DNA of 64,000 nt from Diplonema papillatum (lineage: Eukaryota; Euglenozoa; Diplonemea; Diplonemida; Diplonemidae), in NCBI GenBank assembly GCA_030068145.1, contig JAPJBO010000388.1, positions 139,126-203,125 on the forward strand. Direction: 5' to 3'. The first letter of the stretch is position 1, and each line of letters starts with the position of its first letter. A model generated the notes under the pieces. It saw only the letters and a program-made list of their open reading frames with translations. It searched no databases and was not told where the DNA came from. The position numbers and the translations under genes were made by a program. Below, in pieces: positions 10,163 to 21,002 of this stretch.

Positions 10163-12172
10163 ATGCCCCGACGAGCAGAAGAATCAGGAGAAGAAGAATC
10201 CGCAGAAGAAGAAGAAGACGACGAAGGCAAGTCAACGGAGGACGGCGAAGAAGTGGTGGACCAAGACGAAGATGAAGACGAAGAAGACGAAGAGGGAGAC
10301 CGGCGGCTGCTGCCGCCAGCCGAACTGCCAGACTTCGACGACGAACCCGCGGCGTTCGAAGCCCCACCGCCCTTCCGCAATTCTGCCGGCCCACCCCCCG
10401 CCGCCGCCGCCGTCGCCAACCCGTTCGTCCCATCCGCAAACCTGAGCCTGCTGCCGCCAGCAGCAGCAGCAGCACCAGCACCAGCACCACCACCAGCAGC
10501 AGTGCCCGCAGCAGCGCCGGCGGCGGGGCCCCTTTACCCCTACGCCGTGCCCCCTGGCCCCCCGGGTCCCTACCCCTACCCCCTTGCCCCCCCGCCGTTT
10601 CCCCCTGGATACCCGGCGCCGCCCCAGGGCCTGCCGCCGCCGATCGTCGCATCGGCGGCGCTGAGCGACCAGGACAAAAAAGTGGTGCTGGCCCTCCTCT
10701 TTTTCAGCCGCCTCGCGGCGCATTTCGACGTCGGCGCTGTCGCGGCCGTGCTGGCCGACGACGAGCGCCGGTTTTCGGCCGGGCTGGGGCTCGACGGCCT
10801 TGCGGAAGGGAGGGCGATTTTTCTTGAATTTTGCGGGCTCGCGGTGGGGGTGCTGTTCGTCGGGTCGCTGCTGCAGGCGTACGGGAGCGGGAAGGTCGTG
10901 AAGGTGTTCGCAGTGTGCTCGGTGCTGGCCACCGGCACCATGACCTTCACGCAGTACGCCTCCGCCATGCAGGCGAAGCGGTTCGCGGTCGGCGTCGCCT
11001 CGGGGCTGGCCACCGTCCTCTCGCCCTTGTGGATCGACGAGAACGCGGGCACCCCGCGCCGGGCGCTGTTTTGGCACCTTTTCTCGCTGTCCGGCGCCCT
11101 TTTCGGCGCGGCCCTCGGGTTTGCGTCCACCGGCTTCGCCCTCGCAAACGCGCCGCGGCTGACGTGGCGGCTGCCGTTTTTCGTCCAGGTTGCCGCGTTT
11201 TGCGGGGCGGCGTTTTTTTGGCTCTCGCGTCCCGCCTTCACCCTCGACGTCAAATCCCGCGCGCTGTACGGCGCGTTGGGCGTCCAGTCCCTGGGGTGCC
11301 TCAAGCGGTTCGCCCGCAACCCGCTGCTATTGGCCGCGGGTGCGGCGCTTGCGACGCTCTGCTGCGTCGCGGCGGGGGCTTTTTACTGGTTCGGTCGTTG
11401 CGTGCTCGCCCCTTCGGCGCGCGTCTCCGCGCCCAGCTTCAACGCCGCCGTCGCCGTTGGCTTCGCGGCGCTTCTCACGGCCATCCCGGGCGGGGGTTTC
11501 GCGGGGTGCAAGTCCGCTGGACTCTCCCCATTCGAAAACCCCGCGGCCGCCCCGCCCTCCCTGTCCCGGTCCTTGTGCGTCGGCTTCACCTTTTCCGCTC
11601 TCGCCGCCGGCGCCGGGTGGACCGCCGCGTTCGTCAACTCGTTCGGGCTTTTTTCCCTCTGCTTCTACGGCCTGTTTTTCGCCGGCGCCGCGGCGGTGCC
11701 GTGCGCAGTGCACTGCGTGGTGTTCGCGGTGCCCGAAGGGTACCGCGGCATCGCCTGCTCGCTGAGCACTTTCGTGAACTGCTGCGCCTTCGCCGTCGGC
11801 GGGGCTGCGGTTCCCTATGCTGGGCACTGGCTGCCCGCCTACGGGGCCGATGGGCGGACCCCTCTGGACGTCGGGTACCGGGCGGTCTTGATGTGGTCCG
11901 CTGCGGCCCCGCTGCTGCTCGCCGCCGCCCTGGCTTGCTCCAGGTGCTGCCCGGGCACCGAGGGCCCACGCCAGCCGGCGCTGGGCGGCGGCAACCCGCC
12001 GCCGGCGAGCTACGAGACGCTGAGCCCGTCGGCCAACCCGGTCCCCCTGCAACCCTACCAGCCGTACCAGGGGTCCTTCCAGCCTTCTCAGTACTCGGGC
12101 AGTACTGGCGCCGGCACCCGATACGACGCTTCTCAAACCGCCCCGTTGCAGCCAACGGCCAAATCCATTTAG
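10163..12172 (+). CDS. MFS transporter, Spinster-like, 669 aa
   Basis: Start chosen at the ATG at 10163 (AAA-ATG-C), the first ATG in the frame; the frame is open further upstream only through non-ATG codons. Residues 1-60 are strongly acidic (D/E runs), and 60-165 are Pro/Ala-rich with a PYPYP segment. The membrane core starts near residue 169 with a first helix ending S-R-L-A-A-H-F-D-x-G and runs to about 590. The TM4 region has L-S-P-L-W-I-D-E. The MFS motif-A position reads G-S-L-L-Q-A-Y-G, with Gln where Asp is usual. The tail (590-669) is Pro/Tyr-rich and contains S-G-S-T-G-A-G-T-R-Y. It has no intron. Spinster proteins move lipids or small organic ions; the substrate here is unknown. 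Codon use is very GC-rich, as in the neighbouring MFS genes. Confidence 0.85.
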   Translation: MPRRAEESGEEESAEEEEDDEGKSTEDGEEVVDQDEDEDEEDEEGDRRLLPPAELPDFDDEPAAFEAPPPFRNSAGPPPAAAAVANPFVPSANLSLLPPAAAAAPAPAPPPAAVPAAAPAAGPLYPYAVPPGPPGPYPYPLAPPPFPPGYPAPPQGLPPPIVASAALSDQDKKVVLALLFFSRLAAHFDVGAVAAVLADDERRFSAGLGLDGLAEGRAIFLEFCGLAVGVLFVGSLLQAYGSGKVVKVFAVCSVLATGTMTFTQYASAMQAKRFAVGVASGLATVLSPLWIDENAGTPRRALFWHLFSLSGALFGAALGFASTGFALANAPRLTWRLPFFVQVAAFCGAAFFWLSRPAFTLDVKSRALYGALGVQSLGCLKRFARNPLLLAAGAALATLCCVAAGAFYWFGRCVLAPSARVSAPSFNAAVAVGFAALLTAIPGGGFAGCKSAGLSPFENPAAAPPSLSRSLCVGFTFSALAAGAGWTAAFVNSFGLFSLCFYGLFFAGAAAVPCAVHCVVFAVPEGYRGIACSLSTFVNCCAFAVGGAAVPYAGHWLPAYGADGRTPLDVGYRAVLMWSAAAPLLLAAALACSRCCPGTEGPRQPALGGGNPPPASYETLSPSANPVPLQPYQPYQGSFQPSQYSGSTGAGTRYDASQTAPLQPTAKSI

Positions 12173-12289
12173 CGGTGGTGACAGAGGTGTACGTAGACAG
12201 TGGCGTTTACCAGGTGTACCTTGTACGTAGAAAGCAGCAGGCCACTCTCTGCAGTTCCAGGGGTGGTCTGCTATGACTCCGTTGCTGGA

Positions 12290-12895
12290 AGCCGGCGTCC
12301 AGGCATCGCCTGCTCGCTGAGCGCTTTTGTGAACTGCTGCGCCTTCGCCGTGGTGGACATAGTGGTGTGTGCGGCGGTGTATACTGTACAGTGTTGTAGA
12401 CGGTCGCCTTTACCACTTGCACCTTGGCTATGTGGTCCGCGAAGCCGCCGCCCTGGCTGTGCACTGCGTGCTTGCGGTGCCCGAAGCGTACTGGCGGCAT
12501 CGCCTGCTGAGCACTTTCGTGAACTGCTGCGCCTTCGCCGTCGGCGGGGCTGCGGTTCCCTATGCTGGACACTGGCTGCCCGCCTACGGGGCCGATGGGC
12601 GGACCCCTCTGGACGTCGGGTACCGGGCGGTCTTGATGTGGTCCGCTGCGGCCCCGCTGCTGCTCGCCGCCGCCCTGGCTTGGCTCCAGGTGCCGCCCGG
12701 GCACCGAGGGCCCCCGCCAGCCGGCGCTGGGCGGCGGCAACCCGCCGCCGGCGAGCTACGAGACGCTGAGCCCGTCGGCCAACCCGGTCCCCCTGCGACC
12801 CTACCAGCCGTACCAGGGGTCCTTCCAGCCTTCTCAGTACTCGGGCAGTACTGGCGCCGGCACCCGATACGACGCTTCTCAAACCGCCCCGTAGC
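12290..12895 (+). pseudogene. Partial duplicate of the preceding MFS gene's 3' end
   Basis: Two blocks are near-identical to the end of the gene at 10163. A short one (about 12295-12353) repeats the segment coding G-I-A-C-S-L-S. A long one (about 12448-12895) repeats the last 150 codons through S-G-S-T-G-A-G-T-R-Y. The blocks are separated and preceded by unrelated sequence (12180-12290, 12354-12447). An extra G in the GCTTGGCTCC segment shifts the frame, and the copied end has CCG-TAG where the parent has CCG-TTG, so it stops early. There is no start codon or N-terminal half. The high identity suggests a recent copy. Confidence 0.85.
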
Positions 12896-13075
12896 AGCCA
12901 ACGGCCTAATCCGGATGGACCTGATAAGGCTGTGGTGGTGGCCGTGAAACAGTGCTGAGCACGTGCCGAGGCTATTTGTTTTCGTCGCCTCAGCTGTGTG
13001 TTGTCATTCGGGCAGTTCCGTTGCCTGCTGCCGAAAAATCGGCTCAGAAGAAAAAAACGAAACTTTTTCGCATTT

Positions 13076-13369
13076 CTTTTACATAAGCGCCAGCTTGAAA
13101 GGAAATGCTCGACGATGCTGCCCGACAAAGAACAGAAGGGATCCCAAGTGCTGTAACTACCGAACCATGTCTTGAACGGACGTGAGGTCATGCGGGTCTA
13201 CCCCTACACGACAAATCACACAAACACAACAGGTCAAAGTCCTGAGTGAGAAAACAACACACGGTGGTGTAAGCGAAGAACAAATCAGATTGTGTTTGTA
13301 TTGTATTTGCCCCTTACCTCTATATTTCCCCCCTTCCACTCGGAGCCGAAGCAGCTACGTCGAGTATTT
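13076..13369 (+). repeat. RepB dispersed element, full-length copy
   Basis: From TTACATAAGCGCCAGCTTGA to CAGCTACGTCGAGTATTTT, about 294 bp. It is joined head-to-tail with the next copy at 13370. Confidence 0.85.
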
Positions 13370-13557
13370 TTTACATAAGCGCCAGCTCGAAAGGAAATGC
13401 TCGACGATGCTGCCCGACAAAGAACAGAATCCCAAGTGCTGTAACTACCGAACCACGTGTTGAACGGACGTGAGGTCATGCGGGTCTACCCCTACACGAC
13501 AAATCACACAAACACAACAGGTCAAAGTCCTGAGTGAGAAAACAACACACGGTGGTA
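13370..13557 (+). repeat. RepB dispersed element, 3'-truncated tandem copy
   Basis: Repeats the first two thirds of the 13076 copy, with a short deletion (the GAAGGGAT block is missing after AGAACA). It breaks off after CACACGGTGGT, where a RepH unit starts. Confidence 0.85.
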
Positions 13558-13860
13558 GTTAACTCTATGTCGAATCAGCTCTGCAGTGCTTGTGATGAGT
13601 ACGTAAGAGCTGAGAGAGTTTGTAACTGACCGAGAAGTTAATTCACAGAGCCATCTGAGAGGTGTCCAAAGAGGGTAAATACTCCTCAGCAAGCAGCGTG
13701 CTTCCATTTCTGACACGAATCAGCTCCGCTATGCTTGTGAGGCTCCGACCAATACGTGCTTCATTGAGTACGTAAGAGCTGAGAGAGAATGAGCCTTCTG
13801 AAAGATGCCCAAGGGGATCTAGTCTTGTGACAACTACTGAGGAAGTCAATGTGCAGAAAC
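13557..13860 (+). repeat. RepH units (about 170-200 bp)
   Basis: Marked by CTCCGCTATGCTTGTGAGGC followed by TGCTTCATTGAGTACGTAAG and AGCTGAGAGAG. Further units lie at 14425-14860 and, in tandem, at 27360-29075. Confidence 0.75.
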
Positions 13861-14424
13861 AAATTGGTAGCGACGGTATCCGGGGTGCGACGCTGCAGCT
13901 GCGGGACGAGCAGACGGGGTGGAGTGCGGGTATGTCGCACTCGTGCGAGTGATGGAGGGCAGTTTTGCGATGCCATCCGCAGTGAACATTCTCAGCTTTG
14001 CCCGCGAACATTTCAACATGCGTTGCAGGAGTGTGGCGCGCTTACCGGAGCTGGACACTTCTCAGGTGTCGAGCTTCTGCCTCCAACACGGTATCAGATT
14101 CCAGCCCAATCCGGACACAGTGTACACAGCGCTGTACAACTGGGCGTGCTGAGAGGTCGAGCGACGCAGACCGACCCCACCCAGCCAACGTCGTGTTCCA
14201 GGCCAACCCGCGGGGTTCAGAGCAGTGATATCGGCCACTTGATGAACATTTCTTTTGGCGAGCCACCAAAACAATCGGCGCCGAAGTCCTCCGCAAAGCC
14301 TGCACAGAAGCGCCCCGGCCGACCACCAGCTGGATAACGCTGTCGCCGACGTGGGGACGGTCATATGCGAGAAGACGATACCAGGCTAGTGCCACTCATG
14401 TCAACGTTTCGACTTCCAAGGGCG
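13861..14424. other. Unassigned region with a short coding-like frame
   Basis: A 77-codon frame at 13919-14152 (plus) reads through mixed-composition sequence, including an L-D-T-S-Q segment and an F-Q-P-N-P-D-T-V-Y-T-A-L-Y-N-W end. I do not recognise it. It is enclosed on both sides by RepH units and could be a captured gene fragment. Confidence 0.3.
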
Positions 14425-14860
14425 GCTGACCGAGAAGTTAGTTCACAGAGCCATCTGAGAGGTGTCCACGGGTAGAATACTTCTCAGCAAGCAGTGTGCT
14501 TCCAATTCTGACACGAATCTACTCCGCTATGCTTGTGAGCCTCCGACCAATATGTGCCTCATTGAGTACGTAAGAGCTGAGAGAGTATGTACCGTCTGAA
14601 AGATGGCCAAGGGGAACTAATATTGCCTTCTACTGAGGAAGTCAATGCGCAGAAACAAAATGGTAGTTAACTCTATGTCGAATCAGCTCTGCGGTGCTTG
14701 TGCTGCTGACCAATCCGTGCTTCACCGAGTACGTAAGAGCTGAGAGAGTATTGTAACTGACGAGCCATCCAAGAATACATACTTGTCAGCAAGCAGTGTG
14801 CTTCCATTTTCTGACACGAATCAACTCCGCTATGCTTGTGAGGGCCACCGACCAATATGT
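14425..14860 (+). repeat. RepH units
   Basis: Two degenerate units marked at about 14524 and 14826 by CGCTATGCTTGTGAG. The middle of the second is rearranged (GCTGCTGACCAATCCGTGC). Confidence 0.7.
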
Positions 14861-15570
14861 TGTCTCTCAAACGCCACATGACCCACAACAACAAACAAGC
14901 AGGCAAAGGAAGAAAAGGAATCCCCACAGTCAGCAGCGGGAAACCAGAGGGAGTGCCAGAGCTCCTGAAAAAGAACAAGGAAAAATATACACAAAAAAAA
15001 AAAAGAACTGAATTTCCTACTACTATCGTCTCTTTCGGTCCATCTGTCTGTCTCTGTCTTTCTTTCTCTATCTCTCTCGCCTGCCAGCCTGCGCAACAGA
15101 AAACAGAAGACTCGTGCTCGCCAACCCGAAGCCAAATCAACAAGGAACGGAGTGGCGTAAAGCAAGCAGTCCCCCCCACAGCACGGCTGCAAATTCTCCT
15201 ACCATCCGGCGCAGCGGAGCTTCAATCTTGGCTGCCGCCGCAGGACTTTCTTCTTTTTTTTTCTCATTCACCACGCCCAAGTTTGGCCCAAACACAACAA
15301 AAGAAACACAAGCGCAAACCCTTAGTTCCTGAGCTCGCTGAGGAGAACCCTGCTTTCGGGGAAACAACTCGACCGCGACTTGCGAAAGCGTTGCTGTGCG
15401 CAAGCGTCCAGAAAGGAAGACGCTAACCTCTAAGCATCTTCCGCCGGTGAGAGTAAACCTGCCTACACGACAACGAAAACATCGAAAAAGACACCAGACT
15501 GCACATCGACATCGATTGATCGTCGGAAACACAAAAAATAGCCACTTTTTTTCTGCAGTTGCGTTTTGTG
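14861..15570. other. Upstream region of the large MFS gene, no gene seen
   Basis: A-rich and TC-rich tracts (for example 14990-15004 and 15040-15075) with no supported ORF. A leader-type motif L copy lies near its right end (15482-15538). Confidence 0.4.
15482..15538 (+). repeat. Leader-type motif L upstream of large MFS gene
   Basis: ATCGAAAAAGACACCAGACT followed by TCGTCGGAAACACAAAAAAT, about 490 bp before the ATG at 16030. It is separated from the gene by the 11-bp repeat array. Confidence 0.6.
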
Positions 15571-15955
15571 GGCTATCAGCAGGCTATCAGCAGTCTATTA
15601 GCAGGCTATCAGCAGGCTATCAGCAGGCTATCAGCAGGCTATCAGCAGGCTATCAGCAGGCTATCAGCAGGCTATCAGCAGGCTATCAGCAGGCTATCAG
15701 CAGGCTATCAGCAGGCTATCAGCAGGCTATCAGCAGGCTATCAGCAGGCTATCAGCAGGCTATCAGCAGGCTATCAGCAGGCTATCAGCAGGCTATCAGC
15801 AGGCTATCAGCAGGCTATCAGCAGGCTATCAGCAGGCTATCAGCAGGCTATCAGCAGGCTATCAGCAGGCTATCAGCAGGCTATCAGCAGGCTATCAGCA
15901 GGCTATCAGCAGGCTATCAGCAGGCTATCAGCAGGCTATCAGCAGGCTATCAGCA
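15571..15955 (+). repeat. 11-bp minisatellite, 35 copies
   Basis: The unit is AGGCTATCAGC. The span of 385 bp equals 35 units, with only one visible variant (CAGTCTATTAGC near 15591). Because 11 is not a multiple of 3, reading frames through it give an 11-residue repeat (R-L-S-A-G-Y-Q-Q-A-I-S). I regard this as a by-product, not a protein. It ends 74 bp before the ATG of the large MFS gene. Confidence 0.95.
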
Positions 15956-16029
15956 AGGCGTAGGCCAGCTCCTTCTCCTATCCCACAGATAAGCACCCGA
16001 CGGCCCCCTCCGAAGTGGTTTCATGCGAC

Positions 16030-16944
16030 ATGAGCCCACCGGAGCCGTCCCTGCCCCGTTTGCAGGATGACGACGACAGAAGCGACGAGCAGGAAGGGTC
16101 GGGGCTGCTGCCGAGGGCGGGCACCGACGGCGACGAGTCATCGCACGAGGAAGAGGACACCTCGCTGCCGGTGGGCGTCGTCAGAGAGCGGCTGATCGAC
16201 GGCGGCGGCGTAGACGACGGAGACAAGGAAGACTCGGAGGAGAGGAAGCGGGTCCTGGGCCTGGTCAGGCGGTACAAGTGCGGCAGCTGCGGGGTCACCC
16301 GGGCGTACTCCGCCGCCGCCGCCGCCGGCGGCGGCGGCGCCGACGCGTGCTGCGCGGACTGCAGCGCGAAGCGTGCCGTGGCGCAACCGGAGCAGCAGCA
16401 GCAGCAAAGTGTGCAGCAAAGTCTGCAGCAAAAACAGCAGCAAAAACAGCAGCAAAACCAGCAAAAACAGCAGCAAAACCAGCAGCAGCAGCAGCAGCAA
16501 AGTGTGCAGCAAAGTGTGCAGCAAAAACAGCAGCAAAACCAGCAGCAGCAGCAGCTGCTGCCGCCGCAGGCGCAACCGCAGCAGCCTCGGCAGCAGCAGC
16601 AGCCGCAGCGGCAAATACAGGAGCTGCAGCAGCAGCCGCCGCCGCAGGCGCAACAACCGCAGGAGCGCCAGCAGCAGCAACAGAAACGGCAGCTGAAGCA
16701 ACAAGAGAAACAGCAGCAGCAGCAACAGAAACAGCAGCAGCAACTGCAGCAGCAGCAACAACAACAGCAACAACAACAGCAACTGCAGCAGCAACTGCAG
16801 CAGCAACTGCAGCAGCAACTGCAGCTGCAACAGCAGCAGCAACAGCAACCGCAACGGTTGATGCCGCAGCAGCAGCAGCAGCAGCAGCTCCTGCAGCTCC
16901 TGCCGAGCCCCGAAAACAGCCTTTCGCCCCAGCAGGCGCCCGCC

Positions 16945-16980
<36 letters not shown>

Positions 16981-19900
16981 CAGCAACTGCAGCAGCAACT
17001 GCAACTGCAGCTGCAACAGCAACAGCAACAGCAGCAGCAGCAACAGCAACCGCAACGGTTGATGCCGCAGCAGCAGCAGCAGCTGCTGCTGCAGCTCCTG
17101 CCGAGCCCCGAAAACAGCTTTTCGCCCCAGCAGGCGCCCGCCCAGCAGCAGCAGCAGCCGCCGGAAGCCGCGGCGAACCAAGCCATGCAGCTGCTGGTCG
17201 CGCTCCTGAACCAGCCGGGGAACTCGTCGCAGAGCCAAGTGCTCTCGTCCCTCGCCGCGTCCACGTACCCGCCGGCGCGCACCCCGTTTTCGCCTTCCTC
17301 GCAGCCCCCGGCCGGCATGCCGCCTTCGAACCCCTTCAACAACAACAACAGCAACAACACGGCGTACGGCTCATCGTCCGCCGCTGCAAGCTCCGCAGCG
17401 CTCAACCAGGCGGCCGGCTTCTACAACGGCGGCGGCGGCACGGGGGGGGGTCCGGGCGGTGGTTACCCGCCGTCGAACCCCGCCTCGCCCGGCTACAACA
17501 GCGGCACGGCGTACGACGCGTCCGCTTCCGCCAGCTCCGCTGCGCCGAACGCGGCGCCCAGTAACAGCGGCGGCGGTGCCTACGGCGCGAATCCAGGCCT
17601 GGAGTATCCCGGGGGGAGCAGCGGAAACAGCTACAACACCGCCGCCAACAGCATCGGCGGCACCAGCAGCGGCAGCGCATTCGACGGGCTGGCCCCGGGC
17701 GGCGGCCCTGCTGCGAACCCGGGTCTGGGGTATCAGGGGGGCAGCGGCGGCGGCAGCTACAACACCACCGCCAACAGCACCGGCGGCAACAGCAGCGGCG
17801 GCGCTTTCACCGGCCTGGTCCCGGCCCCAGGCGCCGGCCCCGCCGCGAATCCAGCCGCCTTGGGGTATCCCGGCAACAGCAGCGGCAGCCGCGCTTTCAA
17901 CGGGCTGGCCCCGGGCGGCGGCCCCGCCGCGAAGCCGGCTGCCCTGGGGTATCCCGGCAACAGCTACAACACCAACAGCATCGGCGGCAGCAGCAGCAGC
18001 AGCAGCAGCGCTTTCAACGGCCTGGCCCTGGCCCCGGGAGGCGGCCCGGCCGCGAATCCAGCCCTGGGGGGGTACCTGGGGGGCAGCGGCGGCAACTACG
18101 CCAGCAGCGTCGGCGGCAACAGCGGCAGCGGCGCTTTCAACGGCCTGGCCCCGGGCGCCGCGAATCCAGCCGCCCCGGGGTACCTCGGCAGCAGCAGCTA
18201 CAACGGCACCGCCGGCGCTGGCGTCGGCGGCGGCGGCGGCAGCAGCTACATCGCGAACCCGGCGCCGACGACGCCGTTGTTTCCTCCGTCGTACCCGTAC
18301 CCGTACCCGTACCCGTACGCTGCGGCTCCGTACCCGCCGGCAGGTGCATACGGCACGGCGGAGAGCAGGCCCGCGGCGGCGGCGGCGGCAGCAGGGGTTG
18401 GCCCGTATGCCGCGGCGGCAGCCAGCAGCGCGGGGACGGTTGCCTCGTACGATCCGTCGGGTTACTACACCCAAGACGGGGCGACGACGTACATCGGCAT
18501 CGGCCCGGAGAACACGCCGCCGGCGGCGGAAGTGACCGAAGAGGACCGCAGCGGGGTGCTCGTACTGCTGTTCCTCACGCGGCTGGTCACCTACCTCGAC
18601 ACGGGCAACTTCATCGCCCTGCTCGGCGATCCGAGCTCCCGCCTGCAGCACGGGTGGGCGCGGGGCTATCCGGACATTCCGATGCACCTTCTCGGCAACC
18701 TCGCGTCGCTTTGGTTCGTTGGGCTTGCTTTGGGGGTGTTCCTTTGCGGCTCGTGCTTCCAGCTGTTCCCGTCGGCGAAGGTCGTCAAAGTCTTCGCGAT
18801 TTGGTCCGCGTTTTGGACGTGCACCGTGACTTTCACGCAGTACGTGCAAATCATGCAAGTCCAGCGCTTAGCCATGGGGTTGGGCGCCGGCTATCTCGCG
18901 GCGTACTGCCCACTCTGGGTCGAGGCATACGCCCCGCCGGGGTTGAAGCCCCGGTGGCATCTAATCACGCAGGTGGCCACCCTCGTCGGCGCCGTGCTGG
19001 GCCTCGTGCTCGTCGGCTTCCCGATGGTCAACAGCGGCAGCTTGACCTGGCGCTGGTTCTTTTTCGTCCACGGGGGGTTCCTTTGGATCGCAGCGTACCA
19101 CCTGGTGAAGTTGCCGGCCCATGTTCTCGACGTCCAGGCACTCGCGACGACCCACGCGTTCGGAGCAGCGACGCTGGGCAGCATCCCAGCGGTCGGCTGC
19201 AACGCCCTGTTCTACTCGTCCACGTTCGCGCTCGCCTCCCTCGCCTCCACCGCCGCCGGCGGCGGATTCTGGGCGTTTCGCCAGGTCTTCTTCGGGGCCG
19301 CTGGCGGTCTCGCCGCCGACGGAAACGTCGTCACCGTGTTCTTCGCGGCAACGGGCGCGGTTGCGGTGCCCCTGGGAGTGTACACAGGGTGTAGGACCGC
19401 CGGGTTGCTGCGGGAAGGCAGCCCTTCCGCGGTGGTTCGGTGGGCCTTCGTCGGGTTCCTGCACGCCGGGACCGCGGCGGCCCTGGGGTTCGTGGCCGTC
19501 GCCAGCGACGGCCGGTTCTGGCTCTTCGCGGTGGGGTACTGGGCCTGGGTGTTCTTCGCGGCGGCGTGCCTGCCGTGCGCCGTCAAGTGCCTGCTTTATT
19601 CGGTCGAGTCCCTTGGTGCCGCGGCGCAGTGCTTTGCCTGCGGAGTCGCGTCGTTCGTCAGCTGCCTGTCGGCCGCCGTCGGCATCGGCGTCGTCGGCTA
19701 CTCCGCCAGCTTCCTCTCCCGCGACTCCTTCGACCCCACGGGCGGCTACCACGCCGTCCTCTGCTACACCGGGTCCGCCGCGCTCTTCCAAATCCTCGCC
19801 TTCTTCGCGGCGCTCTCGCTGCCCCGCCGCGCGCCGCCGCCGCCGGCGCCGCCGGCGCCCTTCAACCCGTACCAGCGGCCCGTCGTGCCGTACCCGTCGT

Positions 19901-20001
19901 ACAATTCGTACGCGGGGCCGTCGTCGTTGTCCGGCAGCACAGGGCCTGCCTCTCGGTACATCCCGCAGCCGCTGCTCCCGCCGTCCAGCGAGGTCACGTG
20001 A
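16030..20001 (+). CDS. Large MFS transporter with poly-Q N-terminal extension, 1323 aa
   Basis: Start taken at ATG 16030 (GCGAC-ATG-A); codons before it in frame lack an ATG. Residues 1-75 are acidic. Residues 84-111 hold C-G-S-C and C-C-A-D-C, a possible Cys4 metal site. Residues 121-376 are almost continuous Gln with two copies of a P-S-P-E-N-S-[LF]-S-P-Q-Q-A-P insert. Residues 377-830 are Gly/Ser/Asn/Pro repeats of the N-G-L-A-P-G-G-G-P-A-A type, then P-Y-P-Y repeats. The MFS core starts near 838 (F-L-T-R-L-V-T-Y-L-D-T-G) and ends near 1262, with P-L-W-V-E-A-Y-A-P-P-G in the TM4 area and Gln at the motif-A Asp position. The tail has S-G-S-T-G-P-A-S-R-Y. Typical MFS proteins are 400-600 aa, so about 830 residues are extra. 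Paralogue of the genes at 10163 and 31690; substrate unknown. No intron. Confidence 0.85.
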
Positions 20002-20036
20002 GGCAACCTTGTACCAACGACCGTGTTGTGAATCTG

Positions 20037-21002
20037 GCGTTCAACTAGTACCAACGGCCTGTTGAATCTTACCCGTTCAACCCATACCAGCGACCTGTTG
20101 TACCTTACCCGTTCAACCCATACCAGCGACCTGTTGAATCTTACCCGTTCAACCCATACCAGCGACCTGTTGTACCTTACCCGTTCAACCCATACCAGCG
20201 ACCTGTTGTACCTTACCCGTTCAACCCATACCAGCGACCTGTTGTACCTTACCCGTTCAATCAGTACCAACGGCCTGTTGAATTTTACTCGTTCAACCCA
20301 TACAGCGACCTGTTGTACCTTTTACCAACGGCCTACCACCAGCCTTGAATCTTGTCCGTTCAACAGGTACCAGCGACCTGTTGTACCTTACCCGTTCAAC
20401 CAGTACCAACGGCCTGTGAATCTGGCGCTCAACCAGTACCAACGGCCTTGAATCTTACCCGTTCAACAAGTACCAGCGACCTGATGTACCTTGTTCGTTC
20501 GACCAGTACCCCTGCCACCGACCTGTTGTACCTTACCCGTTCAACCAGTACCAACGGCCTGTTGAATCTGGCGCTCAACCAGTACCAACGGCCTTGAATC
20601 TTACCCGTTCAACAAGTACCAGCGACCTGATGTACCTTGTTCGTTCGACCAGTACCCCTGCCACCGACCTGTTGTACCTTACCCGTTCAACCAGTACCAA
20701 CGGCCTGTTGAATCTGGCGCTCAACCAGTACCAACGGCCTTGAATCTTACCCGTTCAACAAGTACCAGCGACCTGATGTACCTTGTTCGTTCGACCAGTA
20801 CCCCTGCCACCGACCTGTTGTACCTTACCCGTTCAACCAGTACCAACGGCCTGTTGAATCTGGCGCTCAACCAGTACCAACGGCCTTGAATCTTGCCCGT
20901 TCAACAAGTACCAGCGACCTGTTGTACCTTGTTCGTTCGACCAGTACCCCTGCCACCGACCTGTTGTACCTTACCCGTTCAACCAGTACCAACGGCCTGT
21001 TG
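20037..21002 (+). repeat. 36-bp repeat array resembling the C-terminal codons of the preceding gene
   Basis: The unit is about 36 bp (TTCAACCCATACCAGCGACC plus TGTTGTACCTTACCCG). Translated in one frame it gives F-N-P-Y-Q-R-P-V-V-P-Y-P, matching the gene's own tail at about 19860-19895. It begins 36 bp after the stop codon and is not in the gene's frame. In the right half (from about 20340) a larger unit of about 145 bp repeats, mixing N-Q-Y-Q-R-P and GACCAGTACCCCTGCC variants. Confidence 0.9.

Noticed and set aside
15978-17405. Antisense Cys-rich 475-codon frame
   Set aside because: It is the reverse reading of CAG/CAA codons of the poly-Q tract; no independent signal.
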